A program made the position numbers and the translations under genes. Shown here piece after piece: positions 25,550-34,720 of a stretch of 64,000 nt of DNA (position 1 is the first letter of the stretch; each line of letters begins with the position of its first letter). The DNA comes from Pseudanabaena sp. (GTDB taxonomy: Bacteria > Cyanobacteriota > Cyanobacteriia > Pseudanabaenales > Pseudanabaenaceae). The notes under the pieces were generated by a model, which did no database searches, was not told where the DNA came from, and saw only the letters and a list, made by a program, of their open reading frames with translations. Location: contig QBLS01000009.1 in NCBI GenBank assembly GCA_003249015.1, forward strand, positions 1 to 64,000, read 5' to 3'.

Positions 25550-25608
25550 CAAACCAAGAAAAAATTAAGAGCGTTGCGAAGCAACGCTCTTAATTTTTTC
25601 TTGGTTTG
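25550..25608. repeat. Long palindrome, loop GAA
   Basis: 28-nt perfect arms (25550-25577 and 25581-25608) surround GAA. Outer CAAACCAAGAA and inner GCGTTGC are shared with 24815-24871, while the middle differs (AAAATTAAGA against TAATTTTGCAA). Confidence 0.92.
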
Positions 25609-25635
25609 GGGTACAGCGCAAAGCGCTGCAACCAG

Positions 25636-26529
25636 CTAAAAAAGTGTTAACTGTTGCGGTGGTGGCGGGAGATCATCCCAAGGCAAAGTTGGTATGGGCA
25701 TATTTGCCTTTTCCAGCATATTTTGAAAATATTTAAGATTGTGAGGCGATCGCTCCTCCACAGGACAATGCATAAAAAAATAAACCTCTGTGCCGCTTGC
25801 CAGCCAATTGCTTAACAAAATTCGCCATTCCTGCCAAAACTTTACGTTGTGGTCGCGTTCAGGATGGCTCACAAAACGGACAATGCTAAAAGGAGCCGTC
25901 ACGATAGGCTGCAAAGGCAAATTAGGTTTGCGCCGTTCTTGAGCAACTTCTTCTTGCAAGTTAACTTCCCAAAAATCACTGTCATCACCAGATGGCAAAT
26001 TATAAATTGGGCGCGAGTCTAACAAAACTCGTCCTATCCCAAGACTTTGTAATAGTTTATTTAAGCGATCGCCATGCTCTTCTTGAAACCACTCTTGATG
26101 GCGTACTTCTAAGGCAATCTGAAAATCTTGAGATGGCAGATTGGTTAGGAAATTTTCTAAATCAGAGAAATTGGTGGGTGAATAACTGGGTGGCAGTTGC
26201 ACAAAGGAAACTCCCAAGCGATCGCCAAAGCTTGACATCAAGTCTAAAAACTCTAGGGCTTGGTCAAGGTGCGGTGATAACAATCCGCGATGGGTAAAGT
26301 GCTTCGGGAATTTGGGACAGAACCGAAAATTGGCGGGAGTTTCCTTAGCCCAACGCTCAACGGTAAGGCGATCAGGGATCACGTAAAAGGTGGAATTGAC
26401 TTCCACAGTGATCAGGCGATCGCTATAAAGCCCTAAAAACTCATTGGCGCGACTGCCCTTAGGATAAAAATCACCCACCCAATTTTTGAAAGCCCAAACT
26501 GCACAACCCAAATAAAATTGAGAACTCAT
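25636..26529 (-). CDS. DUF72 family protein
   Basis: A 297-residue TIM-barrel-like DUF72 (YecE) protein of unknown function. Signature segments are YLGCAVWAFKNWVGDFYPKG, ITVEVNSTFYVIPDRLTVERWA, FRFCPKFPKHFTH, FVQLPPSYSPT, and IALEVRHQEWF. ATG at 26529 follows the family N-terminus; the frame opens upstream to 26577. A proline-rich C-terminus (WDDLPPPPQQLTLF) is typical of cyanobacterial members. Confidence 0.9.
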   Translation of the reverse strand: MSSQFYLGCAVWAFKNWVGDFYPKGSRANEFLGLYSDRLITVEVNSTFYVIPDRLTVERWAKETPANFRFCPKFPKHFTHRGLLSPHLDQALEFLDLMSSFGDRLGVSFVQLPPSYSPTNFSDLENFLTNLPSQDFQIALEVRHQEWFQEEHGDRLNKLLQSLGIGRVLLDSRPIYNLPSGDDSDFWEVNLQEEVAQERRKPNLPLQPIVTAPFSIVRFVSHPERDHNVKFWQEWRILLSNWLASGTEVYFFMHCPVEERSPHNLKYFQNMLEKANMPIPTLPWDDLPPPPQQLTLF

Positions 26530-26551
26530 GTTCTTAAACCCTCTAACTAAG

Positions 26552-26580
26552 CGAGTGACAGCGCTTTGCGCTGCCACTCG
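26552..26580. repeat. Short palindrome, loop TTT
   Basis: 13-nt arms CGAGTGACAGCGC and GCGCTGCCACTCG pair around TTT with one mismatch, just upstream of the DUF72 start. Confidence 0.7.
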
Positions 26581-26588
26581 TATCGACT

Positions 26589-26625
26589 AAAAAGCAAAGG
26601 AGCGCAATGCGCTCCTTTGCTTTTT
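26589..26625 (-). terminator. Terminator-like palindrome, loop AAT
   Basis: 17-nt perfect arms (26589-26605 and 26609-26625) with A- and T-rich ends lie just downstream of the response-regulator gene, which reads leftwards into it. Confidence 0.85.
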
Positions 26626-26633
26626 GATTACTT

Positions 26634-27005
26634 TTATTTAATCTGGCTAAGTAACTGCTTAATTGTTTTGATTAGTTCGGGTGGATGGTAAGGCTTAGTC
26701 AAGTAAGCATCAGCCCCTTGCTTCATCCCCCAATATTTATCAAATTCCTGACTTTTGGTTGTACACATAATTACGGGTACATCCTTTGTAGAGGCATTAT
26801 TTTTGATCCATCGACATAGCTCGTAGCCATTCATTTGGGGCATAACTACATCAGTCACGACTAGATCGGGCGTAAGATCTTTGAGCTTATCTACAGCCTC
26901 AGCACCATTAGTTGCTTCGATGACTTCTATGCCATTTTGTTTTAAATGTGCTGAAACCATTTCCAACACCATCGGACTATCGTCCACTACGAGGACTCTT
27001 ACCAT
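26634..27005 (-). CDS. Single-domain response regulator (PilH/PixH-like)
   Basis: A 123-residue stand-alone receiver. The acidic pocket is VLVVDDSP, phosphoacceptor Asp is in PDLVVTDVVMPQMNG (about residue 52), Thr is in IMCTTKS, and Lys is in YLTKPYHPPEL. The CTTKSQEFDKYWGMKQGADAY segment resembles PilH/PixH-type CheY proteins used in cyanobacterial phototaxis, but no chemotaxis-like operon is adjacent, so the partner kinase is unknown. Confidence 0.85.
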   Translation of the reverse strand: MVRVLVVDDSPMVLEMVSAHLKQNGIEVIEATNGAEAVDKLKDLTPDLVVTDVVMPQMNGYELCRWIKNNASTKDVPVIMCTTKSQEFDKYWGMKQGADAYLTKPYHPPELIKTIKQLLSQIK

Positions 27006-27285
27006 AACTGCCTTCCTGCTTTTCCAGTTTTGCGTCAGCGCTAATCACTATTTATATACAGTTTCCCTAAAGAAACTAATTTAGTTTAGGTGGTTAATCG
27101 CCAACACAATCATAAAATCTTCAAAACCCTAATCATAGGATAAGGTAATGGATATAACTCTGTTAACTTTGTCTACCCTACTTAGGACAGCTTCTTTACA
27201 GAAATGTTGATCTAAGCCTAATTAATCAATATTTTACATTGATATTAATTGACAGTATATCAGAATGCAACTTGGTTATAGTGCT

Positions 27286-28278
27286 ATGGCAATGGTTACA
27301 GTTGAAGGGTTGAGCAAAACTTATGATATTGCCGTCAAAGATGCAGGGCTGGCTGGGACACTCAAGCATTTCTGGCATCGGCAATATCGATCGGTAACAG
27401 CCGTTAAAGATATTTCCTTCGCGATCACCTCTGGGGAAATAGTCGGTTTTTTGGGCGCAAATGGTGCTGGCAAAACGACAACCCTCAAAATGCTCACGGG
27501 ATTAATCTATCCTTCATCGGGACAGATTCAGGTGGCGGGGCATATCCCCTTTCGCCGCGATGCCAACTTTTTGCAAAAGATCACCCTAGTTATGGGGCAG
27601 AAGCAACAACTCATTTGGGATTTACCAGCTTTGGACTCCTTGAGAATGAACGCGGCTGTCTATGACATCCCTGATCGCATTTTTAAGTCGCGGCTTGGTG
27701 AGTTGACAGAAATGCTGTCTCTGGAAGGCAAACTGACGCAGCCGATGCGAAAGCTCTCCCTAGGAGAACGGATGAAAGCGGAGTTAATGGCGGCTTTGCT
27801 GCATCAACCTCAAGTTTTATTTTTAGATGAGCCAACCTTGGGCTTGGATGTGAATGCTCAGGCAAATGTACGCGAGTTTTTGCGAGATTACAACCAACGC
27901 TATCAAGCGACAATTTTGATCACCAGTCATTACATGGCGGATATTACGGCGCTATGTAAGCGAGTGTTGTTAATCCATCAGGGGGGATTAATTTATGATG
28001 GCAGCCTTGATGGTTTGCAAAATAGCTTTGCTCCTTACCGTGAGGTGCGGGTTGAAGTGGCTCAGCCAATTACCGATCGCGAAGCTTTGCAGAAATATGG
28101 TCAAATTCGCAATATCGATGGTCAAGCGGTCAGTTTTTCTGTGCCAAGGGAAGATTTAACTAAGGTGGTTTCACAGATGTTGACGGAATTGGAAGTTATC
28201 GATCTATCTATCAATGAACCTGCGATCGAAGAGATAATTGGTCAAGTATTTCGCGATGGTAGTGTTTCCACAAATTAA
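27286..28278 (+). CDS. ABC-2 type transporter ATP-binding protein
   Basis: A 330-residue ATPase. Walker A is GFLGANGAGKTTTLKML, the ABC signature is KLSLGERMKAEL, Walker B is VLFLDEPTLGLD, and the switch His is in ILITSHYM. After ~240 residues a C-terminal regulatory part follows, as in DrrA/NatA-like exporters. Start could be 27265, 27286 or 27292; MAMVTVEGLSK or MVTVEGL matches relatives. Permease genes usually follow, but here the next gene is DUF29, so the membrane partner is elsewhere. Confidence 0.9.
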   Translation: MAMVTVEGLSKTYDIAVKDAGLAGTLKHFWHRQYRSVTAVKDISFAITSGEIVGFLGANGAGKTTTLKMLTGLIYPSSGQIQVAGHIPFRRDANFLQKITLVMGQKQQLIWDLPALDSLRMNAAVYDIPDRIFKSRLGELTEMLSLEGKLTQPMRKLSLGERMKAELMAALLHQPQVLFLDEPTLGLDVNAQANVREFLRDYNQRYQATILITSHYMADITALCKRVLLIHQGGLIYDGSLDGLQNSFAPYREVRVEVAQPITDREALQKYGQIRNIDGQAVSFSVPREDLTKVVSQMLTELEVIDLSINEPAIEEIIGQVFRDGSVSTN

Positions 28279-28354
28279 TTTGTGGAATTGCAAAAAGCGA
28301 CTAACTGTCTTTAGAAGATTTTTCTTATCCTTTTAGAAATAGAGAGCAGAACAA

Positions 28355-28810
28355 ATGACTCAATCAATCACAAAAAAATCCTTGTATGAGTCAGATTTTT
28401 TACTCTGGACTCAGGAAACTGTAGCAAAAATAAAGGCTAAAGACTTTGACCATGTGGACTTTGAGAACTTGATAGAGGAGATAGAGTCGTTGGGACGTTC
28501 TGAAAAGCAAGAGTTAGAGAATAGATTAGAGACTTTGTTAGCTCATCTACTTAAACGACTCTATGTTGATTTGCCCGATTGTTTTAATGGTTGGGAAAAT
28601 ACAATTAGAGAACAACGCCGCCGCATCACCCTAAGACTCAAAAATACGCCGAGCTTAAAAGCTTGTTGGGATGATTCTTTAAGTGATGCTTGGTTTTTGG
28701 CTTTAGGTACGGTCAAAGATGAGTATTCAAAAAAAGGGTATGAGTTCCCTGATAAATGGCAGTTTGGAGACGATATCGAGACGCTGCTAAATGTTGATTT
28801 CTGGGAATAA
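28355..28810 (+). CDS. DUF29 family protein
   Basis: A 151-residue DUF29 protein: LYESDFLLWTQETVAKIKAKDFDHVDFENLIEEIESLGRSEKQELENRLETLLAHLLK is the family signature. Function is unknown; cyanobacterial genomes carry many copies, often beside toxin-antitoxin genes. It lies 76 bp after the ABC ATPase and opens the second accessory block. Confidence 0.9.
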   Translation: MTQSITKKSLYESDFLLWTQETVAKIKAKDFDHVDFENLIEEIESLGRSEKQELENRLETLLAHLLKRLYVDLPDCFNGWENTIREQRRRITLRLKNTPSLKACWDDSLSDAWFLALGTVKDEYSKKGYEFPDKWQFGDDIETLLNVDFWE

Positions 28811-28847
28811 AGCGATCGCCTATCAGGACATTTACAGTGCGATCGCT

Positions 28848-29255
28848 TTAAAGGATCTGGAATCCTGCTTGGGCAAAATGTTGATCGAAGGTGAGAACTT
28901 TTTGAATTTGACGATCTTGCATAACGATAAATGAGACGCAATCTACTAAGCCCCATTCTTTGTCTGGGCGGTTTTTATATAGCTCAAAGGCTCGGTCAAA
29001 TATTTCAGGTGTGAGGTGGATAACTTCAACATCTTCTGAATCAAGAAATTGTTCGATTATTTCTATTGCTTCATTTTTGTATCTACGCGCTAAAGAATTG
29101 GCTATTTCGAGAAGGACTGCATCGGTGATGGCTATGGGGTTGTCGATGTAGCGATTGCTTAAATCTAGGGCTTGTGTGTGATATTGATCGCGTTCGTTGA
29201 TGAGGGCAATGATGAATGAAGTATCAATGAATATTGTCAAGGTTCCTTTCTCCAT
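28848..29255 (-). CDS. VapC-like PIN-domain toxin
   Basis: A 135-residue PIN ribonuclease. Acidic residues are in place: D in IFIDTSFIIALIN, E in AVLLEIANSLAR, D in GLVDCVSFIVM, and D in LTFDQHFAQAGF. PIN toxins cleave RNA, often tRNA or rRNA. The start overlaps the upstream antitoxin gene by 32 nt. Appears complete. Confidence 0.9.
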   Translation of the reverse strand: MEKGTLTIFIDTSFIIALINERDQYHTQALDLSNRYIDNPIAITDAVLLEIANSLARRYKNEAIEIIEQFLDSEDVEVIHLTPEIFDRAFELYKNRPDKEWGLVDCVSFIVMQDRQIQKVLTFDQHFAQAGFQIL

Positions 29256-29451
29256 TCATGTACTGGTCAATGTTAGAGGCAAAGTCAACGGGTGCTTGGA
29301 TTTTGATGCGTTTGAGTTTGTTTAAGATGCCTGTTTTCGGTTTGGTTGTGGATTTGGCGTTTGCAAATTGCTTGACGAATTGGTATAGCTCATCAAGGTT
29401 ATCTTCTTCTATTTTGTTAATTTCGGCGTAGATTAGTTCTTTAAGAGTCAT
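29224..29451 (-). CDS. Antitoxin paired with the PIN toxin
   Basis: A 75-residue protein MTLKELIYAEINKIEEDNLDELYQFVKQFANAK followed by a basic linker and ...VDFASNIDQYMNGERNLDNIH. The helix pair and toxin-binding tail are typical of cyanobacterial antitoxins. It overlaps the vapC-like gene, which indicates coupling. The family name is uncertain. Confidence 0.75.
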   Translation of the reverse strand: MTLKELIYAEINKIEEDNLDELYQFVKQFANAKSTTKPKTGILNKLKRIKIQAPVDFASNIDQYMNGERNLDNIH

Positions 29452-29668
29452 GGTGATTTATGCTATTTTTATGAAAGGGATAGACTTTTAATCAGGTTCC
29501 ATAATTTACTAAACCTAATGCAATCTTAATTGATTATTGCTTATGGCGATCGCCTATCCACACATCTACAGTGTGATCGCCCCTGTGAAAATCAGCTAAA
29601 CTGCGATCACTCTGTCATTTAGTTTATGATTAAGACATAGATTCTAATTTATACCCACATAGATACTT

Positions 29669-29866
29669 ATGTTGAATTTACAGGTAGAAGAGCTAAAACC
29701 TTTGCTCAAGGAAGCCTTACACGAGTTATTGATACAAGAGCGTAGCTGGATTCTAGAATTGTTTTATGAGGCAATGGAAGAGGTGGCGATGGCAAAGGCG
29801 ATCGCCGAGGGAAAAGATAGTGAGAATGTGGGAAGAGATGAAATATTTGAATTGTTTGAGCGGTAA
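29669..29866 (+). CDS. Small antitoxin-like protein
   Basis: A 65-residue helical protein, VEELKPLLKEALHELLIQERSWILELFYEAMEEVAMAKAIAEGKDSE..., ending 2 bp before a RelE/ParE-type toxin gene. The spacing, size and acidic C-terminus (RDEIFELFER) identify it as the likely antitoxin. Confidence 0.75.
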   Translation: MLNLQVEELKPLLKEALHELLIQERSWILELFYEAMEEVAMAKAIAEGKDSENVGRDEIFELFER

Positions 29867-29868
29867 TT

Positions 29869-30135
29869 ATGCAGGTTGAATTTCGCAAAACTTTTAAGCA
29901 GGATTTGAAAAATCTTAAGGATAGTAAAGTTCTCAAACGCATTCAAAAAGTTGTTGAAGAGGTTGAATTAGCAAACGCTTTGTCAGAAATACGCAATATT
30001 AAATTACTTCAAGGGCATGAAGATTTTTATAGAATTCGTGTGGGGGATTATCGTGTTGGATTATTTGTAGAAGGGGAAGTTATAGCTTTTGTTCGTGTTT
30101 TGCACCGTAAGGAAGTTTATCGTTATTTTCCATAA
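29869..30135 (+). CDS. RelE/ParE superfamily toxin
   Basis: An 88-residue toxin: MQVEFRKTFKQDLKNL, LANALSEIRNIKLLQGHEDFYRIRVGDYRVGLFVEGEVIAFVRVLHRKEVYRYFP. The YRIRVGDYRVGL and HRKEVYRYFP motifs are classic. RelE members cleave mRNA at ribosomes; ParE members poison gyrase; this sequence does not decide. Directly follows its antitoxin gene. Confidence 0.9.
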   Translation: MQVEFRKTFKQDLKNLKDSKVLKRIQKVVEEVELANALSEIRNIKLLQGHEDFYRIRVGDYRVGLFVEGEVIAFVRVLHRKEVYRYFP

Positions 30136-30552
30136 ATTGAGTTTCTATAATTATCAGCGATCGCCTATCAACACATTTACAATGCGATCGCCATCTAAAA
30201 AAAGCGATTAAGTCAGCCCATTGGGTTGTTGTTGCTTGGGGAAATAACGGTAAGTTAATGCAACACGATCGCCTTTTATTTGGTATATGCTAAGATTCGC
30301 TAGAAATTCATAGAATTTAAGATGACTTTCACCATTCACTCAATCCTCGATCGCGTTCGTCTAGAAGCAACTTCAAATCGTGATTTAGGCGATAAGTTTG
30401 AATATTTGGATCGATTTCCCATTACGGTATAAAAAAGGTGATTTTGGGATCAATTTGGACGGGGAAAAGATGTCTACGGCTGACTATTAGTAATAGTTTA
30501 GTGCTACACAGACTATAAAATTGTACTGGTATTAAGTGATGGGTGTGTGGTT
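30136..30552. other. 411-bp gap holding a helicase relic
   Basis: Apart from the short ORF at 30322-30432 I see no gene. HIP1-like sites occur at the left end. The segment after 30432 (with ATTTTGGGATCAATTTGGAC) may be a further scrap of the same helicase gene in another frame. Confidence 0.5.
30322..30432 (+). pseudogene. N-terminal relic of a predicted helicase (type ISP-like)
   Basis: An ATG-started ORF of 36 codons reads MTFTIHSILDRVRLEATSNR, DLGDKFEYLDRFPITV, stop. ATSNRDLGxKFExL is the start of large predicted helicases and type ISP restriction proteins, which run to over 1,000 residues. The rest of the gene is absent. It lies 120 bp before the intact type IIG enzyme gene, so a larger defence locus may have decayed. 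Confidence 0.55.
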
Positions 30553-33500
30553 ATGTCTATGTCTCTTGAAAATTTTCAGGCTGAAATTTCTCGTTTGGTG
30601 GTTGAAGCTGAGCAAATGCAGCGATCGCCACGAGAGGGCAAACCAGAAGAAGCCACTAAAAGCCGTTTATTAGAGCCTCTGCTAATTGCTATGGGGTATA
30701 CTCCTGAATGCCGCACGCCTGAAGGAAAAATAAAAAGTTTAATTCGGACGACGACTTGGGTTGATTATTTATTAAAACCTGAAGCTAGTGCTAGACCTGT
30801 GCTGATGTTTGAGGCGAAGAGTCTATGGGATAAAGATATTTGGGAAAGCAATAAGCAGCAAGTTTTAGATTATTTGCGCGATTACAGTTTGGATATTGCT
30901 AATGAACGACCTATTGTATTGTGGATAATTTTATCAAATTTTCGAGAATGGTATGTATTGCGATTACAGGATAAAAAACCATTTTGGCAGTTTAAGATTG
31001 AGGATTTGCAAAACGATCCTGAATTAAGAGAACGTCTTTATAGTTGTTTGGCTAGGGAGAATTTACGGGGTGATCGCTTATCAGCTTACTATACAGAAAA
31101 TACTAGAGAAGGTCTAGGTGCAAGGTTTTTAGCGGATTTAAAAATTTGGAGAGCGATTCTGGCAAATGGAATTAAAGCTTCGCAACCCGATCTGAGTTTA
31201 GATATGATTAGAGAAGCCTCACAGGTAATTCTCAATCGTTTTTTGTTGATTCGCTTATTAGAAGCATTTAGTTCGGAAATGCCATATAACTATTTAGGAA
31301 GACTTTATTATAATTGGCAACAAACTTTTTATGATTTACCTTTTATCGAACAATTGCGTAATGGTTTTCGGAATACTTGGGCGGGATATAACACGGAACT
31401 TTTTAATGAGTCTTGGGTGGATGAGTTAGATATTGAGAGTGAATATTTAGAGCCACTAATCATCGTTAATGCAGTGCCAAGAGAAGGTATTCTCTATAGT
31501 ATTACGGCAACTCTGACAGAATATCGCTCGATTTATAACTATGACTTTACGACTTTAACTCAAGATATTTTAGGAACTGCTTATGAGCAGTTTTTGGCGC
31601 ATCAACTGATTGAAGACGGTGATGGTGTAAAGATTCTCGAAAATCAGCAAACTCGTAAGCGAGAGGGAGTTTTCTATACGCCTGAATATATTGTGCGGCG
31701 GATTGTTTATCAAACTTTGCAGCCTTTAGTTGAGCCGAAGATTGATCAGGCGATCGCCTTATTAGAAACCCATAATTTTATCGAAGCTCATGCAGTTGCT
31801 AGTTCAGTTTTAGAAATCACAGTTTGCGATCCTGCTTGTGGTTCTGGTTCATTTTTGTTAGGAGCTTTTGACTATTTATTAGATGAGTTAAAGCGTTATA
31901 ACAAAGCTTGTGAAAATCCTAATTTAACTTCAGGCAATGGCGATATATTTAGTCATGCTTCAGCCGAATCAATCAAAAACTTAGAAGAAAGTATTGTTGT
32001 AAAAATGCTGCATGGTGTGGATCTCGATCCACAAGCTGTACTTTTAGCAAAGTTGTCATTATGGACAAGATTACTTCGCGCTCGTCCTAATGTTTATGGC
32101 AAGCGAAAAACACTTAATTCAAGATTGCCAGCTTTAACTTTAAATATTCGAGTTGGCAATAGTTTGATTCATTCTCCTGCAAATTTAGAGCCTGTATCGA
32201 AGCAGTTAGCAAGGGCTGCTGATCTAGCGATCGCGGCTAGAAATGTAACTTTGACAGAACGCGATCGCGCCAAATCAGTAACAAATTTAGAGGGTTGTAT
32301 TGCAGAAATTAATCAACAAGTTAATCCAGTATTAACGGCTTTTTTTGCTAGTGATGAGAGTTTGCAGGAAGCGATTGAATTAATTAAAAATCGAGATTCT
32401 AGTGAGAAGGAAGTTAGCGCAATTCGTTTATATCTTACATCAGAATCAGGAGGAATCGGAACAAGGGGCTTAGGATTCTTGCCTGACTGGACAAATAATG
32501 AATTTGAACGATTGAAAGCAGAGTTAATGTCAATTCCTATGGCTTTAGAAAATGTGATTATTAAGCGTCCCTTTAACTGGCAAGTGGAGTTTCCCCATAT
32601 TTTCGATCCACGCTTACCAGCAAATCAAAGCGGATTTGCGGCGATTATTGGTAATCCGCCCTATTTCAGTGTTGATGCTACGTTTGGTAGAGGTGCATCA
32701 GAATTGTTATGGTTGAAGACAATTTATGCAGATATTTATACCGATAAAACTGATATTTTATTCTACTTTTTACGTTGGAGTTATGAACTGCTCAAGCAAT
32801 CTGGAACTTTGAGTTTTATTATTTCACGCGCTTTTATTCAGGGTGATAAGTCAAAAAATTTACGCGAATTTCTCAGTCAAAATACAAAAATCACCTATCT
32901 TCTCGATTTTTTGGGACATAAAGTTTTTAATGCTGGAATTGCTACTTGCATTATTCAGTATCAAAAAGAAATTCCTGCTGCTGAAAGTAATTTTATAACT
33001 GATTACGTTCTCGATTTTGACAAAGCTAAAGCTGCAATTCCTAAAAAATTAGAACTATCTACTCATAATGGTTTTGCTAAGGTTGAAGTCAATCAAGAAA
33101 ATTTAAAATCCAATAGATGGGAAATTTCTCCCTATAGTCATATTTTCAGTGAAATTGATAATAAAGGTCAAAAACTAGAGCTTTCTAATTATGGAAAGTT
33201 TATGAAAGGTATAGACACAGGACTTGATGAAGTCTTTGAAGGTGATTTTACTCGTAAATTTCCTCAAGAATTTTTGCGTCCCAGAGTTTCAATTTCATCT
33301 ATTCATGGATTCGGACATAAACCTTCAGAGACTCAAATCATTTATTACAATCGTGATGTTAAATGGGAAAACATTCCCAAAGTGTTACAAAATTATCTAA
33401 AATCTCATCGTAAATCATTAGAAGCAAGACAAGTTTTTAAATCTGGTGGTTATGAATGGTTCCATTTACATCGATCAAGAGTTGGACTATTTGAGCCTAA

Positions 33501-34446
33501 AATATTTTTTCCACGCCGTGCTAATGCTAATAAATTTGCTGTTGATGAAGATGGATTATTAGGATTTAAAAGTGATGTCGCTGGCTTTGTAAAATCCAAA
33601 AATACTACTGTAGATACCCTTTATTATATTTGTGCGTTGCTCAATTCTAAAGTTCTAGAATTTCGTTACAGAGCTTTGGGCGGCATTGGCAAACTGACAG
33701 GTAAAGGAATGTTTGAATATTTCGAGAATCAAGTCGGTGATTTACCAATTCCTGTATTTGAGAATCCAGAAAATAATCCAGACTTTCAAGAATTAGCCCA
33801 ACTTGGCAAAGAAGCCCATCAAATTTGGCGCGATCGCTACTCGATCGTTACCACCTACCAAGCCAAATCTTCAGCCATACCTTATACCGAAGTTTCAGCA
33901 ACCCATTACCACAGCATCACAGGCGACTTCGGCGCAGATGTTGAATACTCCAGTCCTAACCCCAATCGTGAAGGACATTTACTCTCACTAAAAATAGAAC
34001 CAACCATCGATGGTTATCGCCTCTTGGGAGAAATTACTGAAGATGAAGACTGGCGCGAAGGCGATCGCGAATGGGTAGAACTTGTGAATGTAAAAATCCG
34101 CAATAATTTTTTACGCCGTTATCTGCTCTCCCGTTTAATTTATCTCATCGAATTCGATCCAGATTTTCGCCGTAAGAAAAAGTTAACTCGTGATATCAAC
34201 AATCTAGTCACATCTGCTTTTGACTCATTGAAGATGTATTACTTTGACCGTGATCGGATTAGCAACTTGCGCGTGTTAGAAGTAATCGAGCAACGAGTTC
34301 AACAAGAAGCAGGGCGATCGGACTTAGAGAACATTTTGTTGCGACAAGCCGAGATTCAGTTACAAATTGATCAAATTGCTTATAGATTGTATGGAGTAAC
34401 GGAATATCAAGAAGTGATCGAGCAAGCCCTAAAAGTTGTTCTCTAA
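30553..34446 (+). CDS. Type IIG restriction-modification enzyme (Eco57I-like)
   Basis: A single 1,297-residue chain with nuclease, methyltransferase and specificity parts. Near residue 75-90 a type I HsdR N-terminal-like PD-(D/E)xK site appears (VDYLLK...VLMFEAKSL). N6-adenine methyltransferase motif I is VCDPACGSGSFLLGAF (about 425), and motif IV is IGNPPYF (about 700). The C-terminal third (from KFMKGIDTGLDEVFEG) resembles TaqI-like target recognition (...PRRANANKFAVDE..., FGHKPSETQI). AT-rich first two thirds; the last ~200 codons regain HIP1 sites. ATG at 30553; a GTG lies 6 nt earlier. Site specificity unknown. Confidence 0.85.
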   Translation: MSMSLENFQAEISRLVVEAEQMQRSPREGKPEEATKSRLLEPLLIAMGYTPECRTPEGKIKSLIRTTTWVDYLLKPEASARPVLMFEAKSLWDKDIWESNKQQVLDYLRDYSLDIANERPIVLWIILSNFREWYVLRLQDKKPFWQFKIEDLQNDPELRERLYSCLARENLRGDRLSAYYTENTREGLGARFLADLKIWRAILANGIKASQPDLSLDMIREASQVILNRFLLIRLLEAFSSEMPYNYLGRLYYNWQQTFYDLPFIEQLRNGFRNTWAGYNTELFNESWVDELDIESEYLEPLIIVNAVPREGILYSITATLTEYRSIYNYDFTTLTQDILGTAYEQFLAHQLIEDGDGVKILENQQTRKREGVFYTPEYIVRRIVYQTLQPLVEPKIDQAIALLETHNFIEAHAVASSVLEITVCDPACGSGSFLLGAFDYLLDELKRYNKACENPNLTSGNGDIFSHASAESIKNLEESIVVKMLHGVDLDPQAVLLAKLSLWTRLLRARPNVYGKRKTLNSRLPALTLNIRVGNSLIHSPANLEPVSKQLARAADLAIAARNVTLTERDRAKSVTNLEGCIAEINQQVNPVLTAFFASDESLQEAIELIKNRDSSEKEVSAIRLYLTSESGGIGTRGLGFLPDWTNNEFERLKAELMSIPMALENVIIKRPFNWQVEFPHIFDPRLPANQSGFAAIIGNPPYFSVDATFGRGASELLWLKTIYADIYTDKTDILFYFLRWSYELLKQSGTLSFIISRAFIQGDKSKNLREFLSQNTKITYLLDFLGHKVFNAGIATCIIQYQKEIPAAESNFITDYVLDFDKAKAAIPKKLELSTHNGFAKVEVNQENLKSNRWEISPYSHIFSEIDNKGQKLELSNYGKFMKGIDTGLDEVFEGDFTRKFPQEFLRPRVSISSIHGFGHKPSETQIIYYNRDVKWENIPKVLQNYLKSHRKSLEARQVFKSGGYEWFHLHRSRVGLFEPKIFFPRRANANKFAVDEDGLLGFKSDVAGFVKSKNTTVDTLYYICALLNSKVLEFRYRALGGIGKLTGKGMFEYFENQVGDLPIPVFENPENNPDFQELAQLGKEAHQIWRDRYSIVTTYQAKSSAIPYTEVSATHYHSITGDFGADVEYSSPNPNREGHLLSLKIEPTIDGYRLLGEITEDEDWREGDREWVELVNVKIRNNFLRRYLLSRLIYLIEFDPDFRRKKKLTRDINNLVTSAFDSLKMYYFDRDRISNLRVLEVIEQRVQQEAGRSDLENILLRQAEIQLQIDQIAYRLYGVTEYQEVIEQALKVVL

Positions 34447-34720
34447 AACCAATAACCCTAGAGATTGATCGGGCGATCGCGCTACATCCTCGACCGCATT
34501 AAGTGCGATCGTGCGAGTCAGTTAAAATCGTCAACAGCAAATCTTACAGAATTTCAAATCATCAATAATCCATAGGTTTTCCATACTGAAAGCCTCTTAT
34601 TAAATATTCTGATTTTTACATCACTAGGCACAAATGCGATCACAGTTTTATCTTGCCAAAGCACAATATTTGCATAGCTATAGCGGAGAACAGAGTAAAT
34701 CGTAGAACTTTAACTAGATA
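34447..34720. other. Gap without a supportable gene
   Basis: The stretch separates the type IIG gene from the convergent transpeptidase-like gene. Two HIP1-like sites near 34470-34510 are present. A 40-codon minus-strand frame around 34560-34690 has no recognisable homology, and I found no hairpin of the long-palindrome class. Confidence 0.5.

Noticed and set aside
34560-34690. Possible gene relic on the minus strand after the type IIG gene
   Set aside because: A ~40-codon frame exists but shows no family signature I can name; left unannotated.
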